The position numbers and the translations under genes are program-made. DNA of 64,000 bases, taken from the NCBI GenBank assembly GCA_023375785.1, contig SZWC01000815.1, forward strand, positions 52,760 through 116,759, written 5' to 3'. The notes under the pieces were generated by a model. The model was given only the letters and a program-made list of their open reading frames with translations, ran no database searches and was not told the origin of the DNA. The first letter of the stretch is position 1. Each line of letters begins with the position of its first letter. The DNA is from Penium margaritaceum (lineage: Eukaryota; Streptophyta; Zygnematophyceae; Desmidiales; Peniaceae). This document shows positions 23,275 through 36,149 of this stretch, piece by piece.

Positions 23275-24690
23275 CGGGGCATAACACCAATAGAGTGTAA
23301 GATGGAGAGAATAGATGTAGGATGTGCTAGAAGGTCCAATACAGCTGGAGAAGGAACCTCAGTGGAAGATGAAGAAGATGAAGGAGATGAAGACGATGAC
23401 AGACAGGAAGAATTGATCTGGTCCGAGAAGAAATGGTCACTGAGCTGCTAAATCATCTGCCTCAGACTCCGGATGTTGGTGTATGGCCAGAGCATAGATA
23501 AGGGGAACGGATGAACCAGGGAGGTCTGTCTGCTGTGGAACGTGAGAAAATGTACGGAGCTGGAGGCAGAGTGGATGCCACTCACTAGGGCGCCGACGAC
23601 ACTGGCACCAGCCGTGTCGTCCATCTCCTTAGAAGTGGCAGGCAAATTTTTGCAGAGGTGGCTCCTGCTGTGGAAGGAGCTGACCAATTATCTGAGGATT
23701 ATGCAATTGAGGATAGAGAATGCTGTTTTCTGGTAGTATAGAGACCAACCAAGGGAGCGGCTGGAGAGCTACATCATGAGAAAGTGGTGCTGGCGGCCAC
23801 ATATCGACCCCTGAAGTCAGCTGATGATGAGGATGAGCGTGAGGAAAAAGATCTTTCAGTGGTGACGAGAAGGACCACGAAGAAATCTGGCCAGAGAATG
23901 GAGGCGTTCTGATCACCACGCCGTCAGACTAATGATACAGATAGGCGTGTAGAGTGCCAGCTCCGGTCAGAGTAGAAGCCGACCATAGAGGGGCTGGCTA
24001 TTGTACTCTTGAGAGGGTGATGCCAGAGGCCAGGTCAGTGCACCGGTAGGCTGCTGACATGGCGGAGCGAGGGGAACTCTCTCTCCTGGTGGTGAGGACA
24101 ACGACCACAGGAGTGACTGGCCAGAAACACCATGAGGTGGTGGTGCCGACATTAGGATCACTCTGCCTGAAGGCAAATGGTGATGAGAATGAGCATAGGA
24201 GGTGCTGTCTCCAAATGGTGGAGAAGCCGGCCACTGGAAATCATATGGTAGCAGTCCCGGCTATAACCTCAGCATGCCAGAGTTTAGTACATGTGAACGA
24301 TGAGGGTGGAGAGTGCTACCGCTAGGCGGTATCAAAACTGCCGGTTGTTGAGTTGGTGATAATCCTGATCAATTGAGTACCCAGTCTATCTCGAATCCCT
24401 TCTTTTCCCTAGATGCCATTTATTTTTTGGGGCAATGTGGCCGGCTCAGATCCAGCTGCCAGAACTCAGAGAGGACACCCCCCACAATAACGTGGACAGT
24501 TTTACACCCACGCAAATTGATCCACGTGAGAGGTTTAGTGCTCGTGGGGAATTTTGCCGGCGAGGCGGTGACGACCAACAAAACGACAAGACGACGAGAC
24601 GATAAGAAAACAAGACGACCGACGTGAGCGCGAACTGCAGCCAAGCTGCTTCCGCGCAACTGCCCGCTGGACTGCTGCTGCCACGTTTCC
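23275..24690 (-). other. Element B internal region without recognised domains
   Basis: Several short minus-strand open frames (such as 23629-23919 and 23967-24176) are Pro/His/Ser/Leu-rich and might be remnants of a gag-like protein. No zinc knuckle or pol motif was found. Confidence 0.35.
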
Positions 24691-25606
24691 ACGATGCTAG
24701 TGGCAATGCATGGCAGTTGCAGTCAAAGGTGCTAGCTTAGCTAACTGTGCAATGGGGGCACTGCCCTTATTACTACTGCGGCTACTGCTGCTGCTGATGC
24801 TTCCGTAGCTGTTGTTGCTGCTACTGCTAGCCATGCAAGCAAGCTCCAATAGCGCACTGCTGTTGCTACTCAGTGCTGCTGCCATTACTACTCGCTGCCG
24901 GCTACTTGCCGACTGTTTTGCTGCTGCATTTAGACGTGCAGGCTGCTCAACGCTGCTGTTCCTGCCACGCAAAGAAGGCCATGGCTGGTGCTCGCCGCTG
25001 CAACCTGACCTGCCGTTCCCGCGCAATGCCCTAATGCAGCTCATCGCTGCGTTCACGCTGCTGCGTGATGCTGTTGCGGCTGGCTACAGATGAAACTTTA
25101 CTGCTGCAGCTGATGCAATATGATGCACGCTGGGGTGGCTGCTGCTAGATTAGCACTTGCTTGCTGGTTGCTTCTGCAATCCTTTACTGTTGCGGCAGAA
25201 ATTCTTCAGCACCTGTTTGTAAGAAATTTTCAAGCGGTTATTTCACTGCTTGCATGCTGCAGCTTGCACACGGCTGCCATGCTGCTTGCGCACTACTTGG
25301 CTAGCTGCTGGGCCATTTACATTCTCCTGCTAGAAGAATTGGAGCAGTTGATTGGGGTGGTTATTTTGTTGCTGAGCTGCTGTTGTCGAATGGGGTGATG
25401 CTGCTTCTGCCGCCCATATAGCAGCTTCAGCAGCACCCGATAGACCATACAGCACTAGATCTAACTATTAATCTGAAGTCATCCTTGCTGCTCTTGCAGA
25501 CATGTTTTCACCTCCTGCACGCTTCTGCCTGCATGGAGCCACGTGGTGCACTTCAACTACATTTGAGACATGTTCTGTTGCGTTGTTGCTCACACAACCC
25601 CACGAT
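24690..25606 (-). other. Element B leader, CAG/Ala-rich
   Basis: Dense cagcag/gctgct sequence directly downstream of the primer site on the minus strand. A minus-strand frame at 24697-25056 is Ser/Ala/Asn-rich. The style resembles the leader of the family A copy at 2288-2521. Confidence 0.45.
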
Positions 25607-25618
25607 GCTGTGATACCA
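25607..25618 (-). other. Element B primer-binding site
   Basis: Minus-strand TGGTATCACAGC, one base from the standard initiator-Met site, three bases from the LTR end. It supports the minus orientation. Confidence 0.7.
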
Positions 25619-25621
25619 TGC

Positions 25622-26063
25622 TGATGTTGATTTGAGGCATACACTCCCATGCTAGACAGCACATGAGCTTTGGTGGTAAGTGAGAGAATGACAGTGCAAA
25701 ATTTTGGCTAAGTATGGAACGCACAAATTAATTGACAAGGAGAGAGTACTATGAGTCCTACTTAGAGCGTATGTACTAGGAACTGGCTGGTAGCCCACCA
25801 AGCCCCGTCATCCCTGTTGCGCCAAAAAGCTGGAATGAGAAATAAGTACGTCATAGAACATGAAAACACACAATAGAGGTATCCCAAGGCACTGGAACAG
25901 ACAACCATATGCACGGGCCTCGACCGACAAGAAATATGCAATGTACCCAAAACACAGCTTGACTCTACGGTGACATACTAGCATCATCGACAAGTCAATC
26001 TAGGCAATTTCCTCCCGAGACACTGGAACATGTAATTGGGTCTTGCCACATGCAAAATACACA
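25622..26063 (-). repeat. Element B 5' LTR, inner half
   Basis: Aligns with 19748-20190 throughout. It is cut off at 26063 by the 3' LTR of A1; the outer half continues at 44310. Confidence 0.75.
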
Positions 26064-26708
26064 TGAAGAAACTACGTAGAATCTTCCTAGCACTACTGCT
26101 GCTGATGGGACAACTATGTCCAGTCAGCGATCGCGCTAGTAGAGAGGACGGGTGCATAACAACAAGAATTGGGCTAGGCGAGACGCTCAGAATCTCATAA
26201 GCAGAGTAGCTTCAACGTGCAGAGAGAAATGACAACAGACAAGCACACAAAATAAGTACCCGCCGCGGTGCACGGCGGTGATGCACGCGACAGTGTCAGT
26301 TTGTCCTCAAACTTGCCCAAAATCACTGTACTGGTTGTGACTCTGTGCACAGGCATCCAAACACAATACAGTCTGACCCTACAGATGCAAATCTTGAGTC
26401 GAACACGACGACTGGTCACACACACACAGGTCTGGCAGTGGAAAGCGGACATTTATGTAAAACATGCAAATCGGACCCAAGAGCCAGTCCACCGAGAAAA
26501 CTCCAGCGACTTCAGGAAAACTACAAAGCACCCCAGCAAACACTCGGGACGGCGTGGCAGCTGTCGGGCAGCTATTGGTGGATGGAGCCACCGTTCGTTG
26601 GTGCCCCGGTGCTAGCTGGGTCCGTATCAGGAATCTGCACGAGCATGGACACGACTGAGTGGTCAGAGTAAGCTGTACAGACACATAGAGATGACTCACA
26701 TCACATCA
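26064..26708 (-). repeat. Family A 3' LTR of A1
   Basis: Matches 2536-3180 and the plus-strand copies at 37946 and 54242. Starts TGATGTGATGTGAG on the minus strand, right after a tcatgggggag purine tract. Confidence 0.8.
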
Positions 26709-26819
26709 CTCCCCCATGACCCGATTATACGCATGTCCATGCAGGTGCAGAACTGACACAGGTGAGTAACGAGATGCTCAACAGTCCATAGTCACACACT
26801 CTACTCTCAGCCACCCTCA

Positions 26820-29800
26820 GGTAAGTGGGAGCCCGACCAAACAAATGGCCACCATAAACTTTCCGTGCGCCAGTGTCTTGGTCAGGAACTCAGCTTGTTG
26901 CGTGTCCGTACTGACCCAGATGCTCGAGATCACCTGCCGCCCCACAAGATCATGCACAAAGTGATGCTCAATAATAATGTGCTTTCTGTGTGCATGAAAC
27001 ACACCAGAGTTCTCTAAGATGGCAAGAGCACTCTTGTTGTCACGGCATAAAATGATGAAAGGAACAGACTGATGCAGCTCACGAAACAGACACTACAACC
27101 TCACTGGTTCGCCAGCCCCAACCCCTAGTGCAACATACTCAGCGTTTGATGATCTCCTTGCAATGCAGCCCTGATTACCGCTTCGCCCTGCTTGCTATGA
27201 CACATTGGTGCCACCCAGCAGGAACATGTAGCCCATCTGACTGCATGCATCAGGGCTCCATGCCCGGTCACTATGTATGTAGCCGTCGACTACCATCGAA
27301 AGCTGTCGTTGAAATCAGAGTCGGAGGTACGGTGTGGAGACCACGTACTGCACCACTCGTACAGCCGCGTGAAGGGCTTGCATCCGAGGACACTGCAAAA
27401 ACTGTTTAAGGATATTGACAAAGAATGCAATGTCGAGTCGTGTGGTAGAGGTCAAGTACATCAAAACTCCATTGAGGCACAAGTACAGGATCACGTCCAT
27501 TGTCTCCCTTAGCTGTGCTGGATCATCCAACTGTAGAGCATCCTACTCGTCAGGTGTGATGGGGATGCAGGCTGTGGGAACTGTACCAAAGAGGCTAGCA
27601 AAATACTCCTCCACAATGTGGACGCAATGTGTCTGATTAAGCAAGAGTGTCCTCCGTTGAAGATTACGTACGATCTCCATCCTGAGAAACACGGCTACAG
27701 GACCAAGGTCCTTTATCTTGTAGGCAGCCTCAAGGACTGCCTTGGCCTCCTTCACGGTGTCCATAGGAGACCCAATCTGGAGGTTGTCCACAAAGACCAC
27801 AATGGCGGTGAAGCTTTTAGCTGCCCGTCTGAAAAGGAGGGACGAGTCGGCGTCACTCTACACATAACCGGACGTGTCAGTATGCTGGTGATCTCCTAGT
27901 TCCAACACTTGGGTGACTCTTTCAAGCCGTATAAGGCCTTGCACAAGCACCAGACATTGTCACCGACCTAGAAACAAGGTGGCTGGTCCATGTGGATCTT
28001 CTCCTCTAAGGTACCATGGAGGAACGTGTTGTTCACATCCATCTGGTGTAGCTTCCAGTCGTGGTGAGAAACAACCCCAAACAGAGTGCGAGCGGTGGTC
28101 ATGCAGCCAACGGGTGCAAAAGTGTCAGTGAAGTCCACACCCTCAACCTGTGAGAACCCCTTGGCCATCAAATGAGCCTTGTATCGATCTAGTGTGCTAT
28201 CAGGCTTCACCTTCTTGCAAAAGACCCAATTCGCCCGTATAACCTTCCTTCCAGGCGGGAGGTTGACAAGCTCATCTACACTTTACTCACAGATGGCTCT
28301 CAACTTATCCCCACAAACAGCATGAAAAAACTCTCCATCCTAAGCCGAGAGTGCCTCTTTCAACGTGCCTGGATCAGGCATCGTCAAGGGAGAGCTCCAG
28401 TTGGCTAAGACACACACCTTCGAACACAGTCTGACCATGACAAGGTCGACTGCAACATTGCAAGTGGTTGAGAACTCCCGAGATACCAACTCGTGACCGA
28501 CACGACAAGCTGGGTACACCTCAGTGTAGTTTGCCTGGACACTCAAGCCAATGGTCTTCGTTCCGGGCTCACCACTCTCGACACTACGAGTCGGGCATCT
28601 AGGTACCAAGACAGTAGTCCGCTGAGTCCTAGAGGCCAGTGGTCAGAGGCGTCCACCCGGCTCACGCAAGTAGCTCGATGCTGATATTCTCATCTTGGGC
28701 TGTGGAGTAGGCTGCTAGGCCTTAGCCGCAGGGGTTGTGGACTCATAGGGAAGAGAAGAAGGTGCATGACGAACCTTGACAGGTGCCAGCTCACATGTAG
28801 GATGAGCAGGTGCAGGTACATGAGTAGGTGTGACTGGGGACGTTGTCACTGTTGTGGGATCATGTGTGCTAGAGGGAACTAGCACTGATACGGGATGAGG
28901 TATGCCCAAGGGTACTGACGCTGGCACGGGATCATGTGTGCTATAGGGAACTGGCATTCACATGGGATCAGGTGTGCTAAAGGGGACTGAAACTAGCATG
29001 GAACTAGCTATGCTAGACGGGACTGACACTGGAAAGGGATCAAATGTGCAAGAGGGGAATGATGTTGGCACGGGATCAGGTGTGTCGGTGGAGTCCGATG
29101 AGGCTACTCGATCTACGGTGACGATTGCCACGTCTTCAGCAACCAGAGACCGGATCACAGGTGGGGAGGTCCGGCTGGATCCATCTACAGGACATGACTC
29201 TCCCACTCACCGATAAGACACACACGTGGGAACCTGGTTGGTGGCCAGAAAAACAATGTTGGACGAGTCACGTTAGGTGAGAGCCTCAAAGAAGAGAGTG
29301 TTTCGATACTCCACAATGCGATGGTGAGCGTGGTCCCAAAAGCGCCAAGCCTTGGACCGCGGAGAGATGTCAAGGAAGGGACACATGCTACTCTGTGAGA
29401 GCATGGACCATTACTGGTCCTCGGTGTACCAGACACAGGCAAGGGATCCCCAAATGCGAACAAGACGGAGATCGACGCGATGGCCGGACCCTAGCTCGCA
29501 TGGTGTGACATGGTCCGGAAGAGGACCATGCGGCAGGCGGTTCCAGACCCATGTCATGTAGGAGAAGCCCTCAAATACAAAGGAATTCGAAAGACTACAC
29601 TCAGACCGCATGGCATAGACCGCATCCTTCATGGTGCTTTCCCAACGCTGAGACACATCATTCTACTACGGTGTAGCGAGAGTAGAGAGCTGGTGAAAGA
29701 AACCATGCTCAGTGAAGTAGGCATCCATCTTGCCCAGGAACTTGCCACCACAATCCGATGAAAACGTATGAAGGGTGTGACGAGACTGGCGCTCAACCAT

Positions 29801-30330
29801 CACCAGCCATTGGCGGACCGCCAGTGCGGCATCACTCTTGTGGCGGAGGCTTTAGACCCACTGCATCCGGGTGAAGTCATTGGTCAGGGTGAGAACATAG
29901 TGGCACCGATCTGAGAGTGAATCAATTGGGAGAGGACCAAAGAGGTCCGAGTGGGCCAACTCCAACAGACGCTGTGCCCGTGAGGTGGAGTTAGGGCAAG
30001 TGCAGTGATGCTTCTTACCCTGAGCATAAAAGAGACAATCGGTTTTAGGCCATATCTTGATGGAAGCCGCGTCAATGCCGAGGGCGGGTTGTGTCTAAAT
30101 GATCTTGGAAACTGTGTCCGGGCTCACATGACAGAGGTGACGATACAACAAGCGCTGGTACACAGGGGAGAGCACACCAATCACAAACACACAAAAGAGG
30201 ATGAGAAAGGAGGCACGGAGGGAGAACAGTGAGCGACACAGTACAGGTCATCAACAACAGACGCACTGAGGACACAAACATGAGTATCAAATATGGAAAT
30301 AATGATAGTCTTACCAGAGTGCTCAACATA
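26820..30330 (-). pseudogene. Copia A1 pol remnant
   Basis: From the 5' side: gag-pre-integrase part at about 30330-30070; integrase at about 29980-29430 (MTWVWNRLPHGPLPDH is clear); linker at 29400-28400, Pro/Ser/Val-rich; reverse transcriptase at about 28330-27540 (MDVNNTFLHG, then a FVDNLQI version of the catalytic loop and KIKDLGP); RNase H at about 27420-26830 with the usual end (HHFVHDLV, then AEFLTKTLA). Family: Ty1/copia, since integrase precedes reverse transcriptase. Broken; protease not recognised. Confidence 0.75.
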
Positions 30331-30499
30331 GAGACCCATAGACTAATGGGCCCAAAGGAGGAGCTCCAAGGAGGCAGACAGCCTGGCGAGAATCACCTGG
30401 TTGAAGTTGGTGAACATGTCAACAAACTCCATGTGGGCTCTGATCATGATGGTGTGTAGGGCCCATAGTTGAGAGCCACCGACGGTGCCGAGGCCAGAT

Positions 30500-31435
30500 T
30501 ACATATGCATGGCTTGCCGCTAGTAGGCTGCCGTCGGCTCAAACGAATCCTGCCAGAGCGAGTCAAACTCCCAGAGGAGCGCCGTCATCGTCGCATGGGT
30601 CTCGGTTTCCAGCATAGTCCAGACCAACTACCAGCCGCTGCGGGGTTCTGCGCTAGTGCCTATACCAGGGGAAGTCAACAATGTCCTGGGGCACGGTGTA
30701 GACAAAGCTGTGCATGGCTCTCGCCGCAACTTGTGCCTAGCGGGGGTCGGCTGTCTGATACTGACTCATGTAATATGGCCAAAAACCCTCCGCATCCGTC
30801 CAAACCTAGAAGAGGGTCTCACATACGTCGAACTAAACATCGCTATCGTAGCATGGTGGTGGGGTCTCAAAGTCCTTTGGCCGCTGATATGTGGGAAGGG
30901 CAACCTCAGGGGGATGCTTGAGCACACGGGGAATCGGAAGCCCGACGAAGGACACGTTGGGAGAGCGACGTTGTGAGAATGAAGGTGCATACAACCCGGA
31001 ATAGTGTGCGGGAGTGGTCCGCTCACCCAACTGGAGACGACTTATCCCCTTGGTGGCCTCTTGCCGCCGGAGGCCTGAAGCATGGCGACCGGACACTCCA
31101 GGGCCGTGTAATTGCTGCTGTCGATCATCACTGTTGTCACAACTGCTGTCGTCCACAGTCGGCCGCTACTTGTGCACGTCCTCCTCCTACATGCGCTGCT
31201 GCTGAACGTCCTGCTCTGGTGCTCAAGCTGCGGCTGGCGGACGCTGTTGCATCCTCTGTAGTATGGTGAGAATCTCCTCGAATGTGGCCGCTTGCACCAC
31301 CTACTGCTGTCGGATGTCCTCCTGTGCCTGGAACAAGGAGTTGATGGCCTGGGATCGATGACTGGAGGTGGCAGACACGAAGCCAGAGCCAGAAGCAGCA
31401 GTAGGCCCCTTCTGCTTGTCGTCGCGAGGCACCAT
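30500..31435 (-). pseudogene. Copia A1 gag remnant
   Basis: Begins at the ATG near 31435 (MVPRDDKQKG). A Gln-rich helical N-terminus is followed by the block KDFETPPP with Y-D-S, which is shared with A2 (near 32710) and C1 (near 58340). That block marks the start of the gag core in both families. Fossil. Confidence 0.65.
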
Positions 31436-31884
31436 GTGGGACGCTCACTAGGGCGAAACACAAGATTGGTTGGATTCACAATCTGACTGCGTTTATGGAG
31501 GAATTGAACTGTTAGCAAAACATGATGCCTCAGCCAAAAAATTGGCCAAGTGGTAGTGATGTCACCCAAACTGATGACGTCAGTACGAAGATTGTCTAAA
31601 TGTAGGGAAATTTAGAGCCATGATACAGGAGACGATGCTGAATGCAATGGTGGTAGTTTCACAAAAATCAAGTTAAAAAAGTGCAAAAGTGTTATATTTT
31701 TCTTGTCTGTCCAAAATTCCAAACGATTCTAGTTCTGAAATCGAATCTTCATTTCTTGCCGGGAATAGGACACCACAAAAAACGCGAGTGGATGCGTTGG
31801 CAAGCTCATGACTAGAGCTTTCCAACAGGTCATCAAATGCTCAAAATGGTGGTAAATTGTAGAAGTCCCGCTCTGGAGCGTCTT

Positions 31885-31983
31885 GGGGGGGGGGGGGGGG
31901 GGGAANNNNNNNNNNNNNNNNNNNNNNNNNNNNNNNNNNNNNNNNNNNNNNNNNNNNNNNNGGGGGGGGGGGGGGGGGGGGGG
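31885..31983. repeat. Assembly gap (56 N) between two poly-G runs
   Basis: 19 G at 31885-31903, then aa, N at 31906-31961, then 22 G at 31962-31983. The true length is unknown; reads probably failed in a long G tract. Confidence 0.95.
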
Positions 31984-32218
31984 AATGGTAAGTGCGACAT
32001 GAAGAATCATGTCGACATGAAACATCAAAGAAGCTTCGCGGACGGTCTAGCACCACCACGTGCTTGAACTACTTGTGGACAGGGTCGACCAACCGACCGC
32101 TAACTCCGTGGTGATGGCATGATGGTGCAATTTTAGCTTTTTTTGCAATGACGTCTCTGCTACTGCTGCGTGCTACGGTGGGTCACCGTGGCGTCGTGGG
32201 TCCTTGGAGGACCTCTGG

Positions 32219-32366
32219 CTTTAGCTGTGACTCTCACTGCTGCTGCCATTGCTGCGTCTCTGTTGCGTAGCTGAACGAGGATGCCTCGCTACTTCAATAC
32301 CATAAGAAACCTAGAAGCTTCTTAGCACTGATGCTGCTGACGGGGCAACGCTCTCCAGCCAATAAT
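32219..32366 (-). repeat. A1 leader start and inner end of its 5' LTR
   Basis: 32219-32290 matches the leader at 2460-2521 (gtgactctcactgctgctgc is shared), and 32300-32366 matches the LTR end. A decayed primer site (aataccat) lies between. Similarity stops near 32366, where family A sequence in the opposite orientation takes over. Confidence 0.65.
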
Positions 32367-32389
32367 TGTACTAGCAGGACATTTTACAG

Positions 32390-33660
32390 TAGGGCATGCA
32401 GCAGGAGGGCGTGGAGCAGCTGCTACCAACTGGAGACGACACCAGTAGTGACGATAGCGTTGGCCGAGACCAGCAGCATGAGGCTCTGGAGTACCCGGTC
32501 GCCATTCTTTTGGCCTCTAGTAGTGAGAAGCCATCAAGGGAATGGGCCGTCTGCAGTTGGGTCAACGGACCACTCCCGCTCAGGATTCCGGGTTTTCTAT
32601 GCCTTTATTCTTGCAGCGTCGCTCTCCTGGCGTGTCCTTTGGTGGGATTCCGATTCCTCGTGCATTGGAGCGTGTTGCTGAGGTTGCCCTTCCCACGGAT
32701 CAGCAGCCGAAGGACTTTGAGACCCCACCACCACGTTACGATAGTGATGTTGGGTTCGACGCCTGGGAGACCCTCTTCCAGGTGTGGGCTGATGAGGAGG
32801 GTGTTCAGCCATATCATTTGAGCCAGTACCAGACGGCTTACCCTTGTTAGGCACAGGTTGCGGTGCGAGCCATGCATGACTTACACTACGATGTGCTCCA
32901 GGACGTTGTTTTTGACTTCCACTCGTTCCTGGAGGACCCTGGTAAGGCACTAGAGTTGGCTCACGTCTCGGCTGGGAGTTAGTCTTGACCCTGCTAGCAG
33001 CCAAGACCCATGCAACGATGACGGCATATCTCTGGGAGTTTGGCTCCCTTTGGTAGGGTCCTTCTGAGCCAGCGGCACCCTACTGGTGGCGAGCCATGCG
33101 TATCTACACGCACCTTGGCACCATCGGCGGCTCCCATCTGTGGGCCCTACACACCATCATGGTCGGGGCACACATGGAGTTCATTGACATGTTCACCTAC
33201 TTTGACTAGGCGATTCTCACCAAGCTGTCGGCCTCCTTGGAGCTCCTCCCTTCAGCCAATAAGTACTACCTGTAGCGGACGGCCACACGTGAGGCTGCCC
33301 AGGCCCATTAGGCGAGTCCACTGGTTGTCGTGACGTCCGCCTCAATGACTACACCTCCCTGCTCATTACCTCTTCCTCATTGTCTTTTCCGTCGTCCTCC
33401 TCCCAGGACGTAGCCGCTGCTATGTAGGGACAAAGGGAGCCGTGGTAAGGGGCAACAAAAATAGTAGCAGTAGTAGTAGCAACAGCGTCCACAACAGTCC
33501 GTTGGTGGGAGTGGACGTTCAGTCCAATGTTACAACTATGGGGGCGCACATTGCTATACGGAGTGTGCACATCCCCTTGACTGGATACAGATCATGCGAG
33601 GCCTTCAAGCCATGCATACCAAGTAGACAACTTTCTCCAGTGCCACCACAACCGGACGCG
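32390..33660 (+). pseudogene. Copia A2 gag remnant
   Basis: Contains KDFETPPP near 32710 and a zinc-knuckle-like remnant (CYNYGGAHCYTEC, CCHC spacing) near 33528-33566, preceded by Ser/Asn-rich low-complexity sequence. Shared with A1 and C1. Confidence 0.65.
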
Positions 33661-34014
33661 TGACCATGACAGCAGCTGATCCTCTACCCGCCTCCGGTGA
33701 TGCAGATGCCACAGACCCTCAAGACGGCATCATCACTGTGGTTCATCATCTTCTGGCGCTCCACACTCAGGGAGGTGCGAGTGTGTTGACACAGCCATGT
33801 GGTCCACATTTTGTTTGTAGTGTTTTTGTGGTCCGTGATGATGCGTGTGGGGGAGCGTCGAGTGCATGTGATGACTTCAGGCGTGATTGTACAGAGTGGT
33901 TGGACAACTCCCAGATTCGTGTTGTCCGTCCTGACTCCGTCATCCCTGCTGAGCGTCTGGCAGCTGCAAAGTGTTTTGTGGCCCAATTTCTTGGTGTCGA
34001 TGTCGGGTCTTGAG

Positions 34015-35830
34015 GCAACTGGTGCCTCAATCATTGACTCCAGTGCCACTCACCACATGACCTGTCAGCGCGCTGACTTTGTTTTCCTTGGTCCTGTTGA
34101 TTCTGTTTGATCTGAATGCACAGGATCTAGTCAGTCTTTGCCAGTCCAGGGTGTAGGGGTCGTGCACTTTGATGGTCTGTCTGATCCCCTCTAGATCGCT
34201 GACGTGCTCTATGTTCCTGCTTTGGAGCTCAGCCTGCTGTCTATTCATGCCTGGACTCAGATGGGTCTCACTTTTGAGGACTATGCTGATGCTGCCATTT
34301 GTTTTGCTTGTAATACTCATGCCATTGTCCTCCATGCGTCTGTTGTTGATGACCTGTACCCCGTCACTGACTGCCCTTCCTCCATGCCTCCTTCCTCGCC
34401 CACTTTTGTGTGCGTGTGTTTGTGACTGGCATGCTCTAACCTGAGTACCAGCGCTTGTTGCATCGCTGCCTCTGACACGTGAGCTCAGACATAGTTTCCA
34501 AGCTCATTCGGATACAGCCCGTCCTCGGTCTTAACTAGGCTTCCTTCAAGAAGCCACCTTGGATCGATTGCCTCTTTTGCGCTTACGGTAAGATGCATCA
34601 CTGCACTTATCTTAACTCCACCTCATGGGCACTGCGTACGTTAGAGTTGGTCCACTCGGACCTCTTCGGTCCTCTCCTAGTTGAGTTCCCTCTCAGATCG
34701 GGGTCCCTATGTGCTCACCCTGACTGATGAATTCACCCATATGTGGTGGAACTATAGCCTCCGCCGCAAGAGCGATGCCCTCGGGCAGTCCTCATATGGC
34801 GGGTAAGGACAGAGTGCCAGTCTCGTCACACCCTTCACACGTTCCGCTCAGATCGTGGTGGCAACTTCCTAGGCGAGATGAATGCACACTTTGTTGAGCA
34901 TTATGTCTTTTACCAGCTCTCCGCTCCCCTTACACCGTAGCAGAACGGTGTAACTGAGCATTGGAACCGCACCATGGATGATGCGGTTTGCTGCATGCGG
35001 TCCGAGTGTGGTCTTCCGGAGTCCATTGCATTTGAGGGCTTCTCCTAGATGACATGGGTCTAGAACCGCCTACTGCGTGGTCCTCTTCCGGACCATGTCA
35101 CACCATACAAGCTATGGTTCGTCCATTACGCCGATCTCCATCTTGCTTGCGTTTGGGAGTCCCTTGCCTGCGTCTGGTACACCAAGGGGCAGTAGGGGTC
35201 CAAGGTCTCACCTCGGGGTCATATGTGTGCCTTCCTCATCATCTCTTCACGTTTGAAGGCTTGGCACTTTGGAGATCCCACTCGCCATCACATTGTCAAG
35301 GCTCGAGATTGTCTCTGCTTTGAGGCTCTCACCTACCATGACCTTTCCAGCATTCTGTCGCTGGTCCCCGACCATGTTCTTGCCTGTGTGGCTTCCCGAC
35401 GGATGGAGGAGTCTCATCCTACGGATGGCTCCATCCGGGCCTCCTCACCTGTGGTCCGGTCTCTGGCTGCTGAAGATCCGGCCATCATGCCTGTAGGTCC
35501 AGAAGCCTCATCAGTCCCCGCCGGCCCACCTGATCTTGTGTGAGAGTCAGTCCCCTCCAGCACTGCTGATTTCATGCCAGCGTCAGTCCCCTCTGGAACA
35601 CGTCACCCCGTGTCAGTGCCAGTTCCCTCTGGCATACGTGATCCCAGAACCGTGACAACATCCTCGGTCACACCTACTCATGTACCTGCACTTGCTTATC
35701 CTACATACACGCTGACACTTTTCCATGTTCCTCCTACACCCACTTCCCTTCCCTGCGAGTCCACAGTCCATGTGGCTGAGGCCCAACAGCCTGCTCCGCA
35801 GCCCGAAGTGAGCACCTTAGTATCGGGTTA
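34015..35830 (+). pseudogene. Copia A2 protease and integrase remnant
   Basis: An aspartic protease signature IDSSATHHMT lies at about 34032-34061. The gag-pre-integrase part follows at 34150-34560 and integrase at about 34640-35200. A Pro/Ser/Val/Thr-rich linker occupies 35400-35830. Fossil, several breaks. Confidence 0.7.
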
Positions 35831-36149
35831 CTCTGACGTATCTGACCACTAGCCTCTAGGGCTCAGCCGACTGCTGATTAGGTTCCTAGATGCCCAACTC
35901 GTAATGTTTAGAATGGCAAGCTCGGCACAAAGGCCCTTGGCCTGAGCGTCTAGGCGAGCTACACTGAGGTGCACTCAATGTGTCCTGTCAGTCACGAGTT
36001 GGTCTCCCTAGAGTTCTGAGTCGCTTGCGATGTCGCAACCAACCTTGTTGTGGTCAGAATGAGTTTGGAGGCATGTGGCTTAGCCACTTGGATCTCTTCC
36101 TCAACGACTCATGATCCAGGCATGTTGAAGGAGGCACTCAAAGCTTAGG

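Larger units (their letters stand above)
19748..26063 (-). mobile_element. Pol-less LTR element B (large non-autonomous type)
   Basis: Minus-strand element with a full 3' LTR (19748-20655), an internal region of about 5 kb and a primer site (25607-25618). Its 5' LTR starts at 25622-26063 and resumes at 44310-44480 after the insertion of A1. The two LTR pieces line up with one continuous stretch of the 3' LTR. No protease, integrase, reverse transcriptase or RNase H motif is visible inside. It therefore looks like a large non-autonomous LTR retrotransposon (LARD-like) that would have depended on enzymes from another element. Old, with moderate divergence between its LTRs. Confidence 0.65.
26064..32366 (-). 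mobile_element. Ty1/copia family A, copy A1, inserted in element B
   Basis: Minus-strand copia: 3' LTR 26064-26708, polypurine tract at 26709-26718, then coding remnants running upward through RNase H, reverse transcriptase, integrase and gag to about 31435. The leader and inner end of the 5' LTR lie at 32219-32366 and the rest of that LTR at 38586-38658 and 44171-44309. Broken in many places and old. An assembly gap and poly-G runs lie in its leader region. Confidence 0.75.

Noticed and set aside
24812-25398. Leu/Ala/Cys-rich plus-strand frames that look like membrane proteins
   Set aside because: CTG-repeat translation on the antisense strand of the element B leader.
31729-32067. Frames crossing the N gap
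   Set aside because: Made of undefined bases and poly-G/poly-P.
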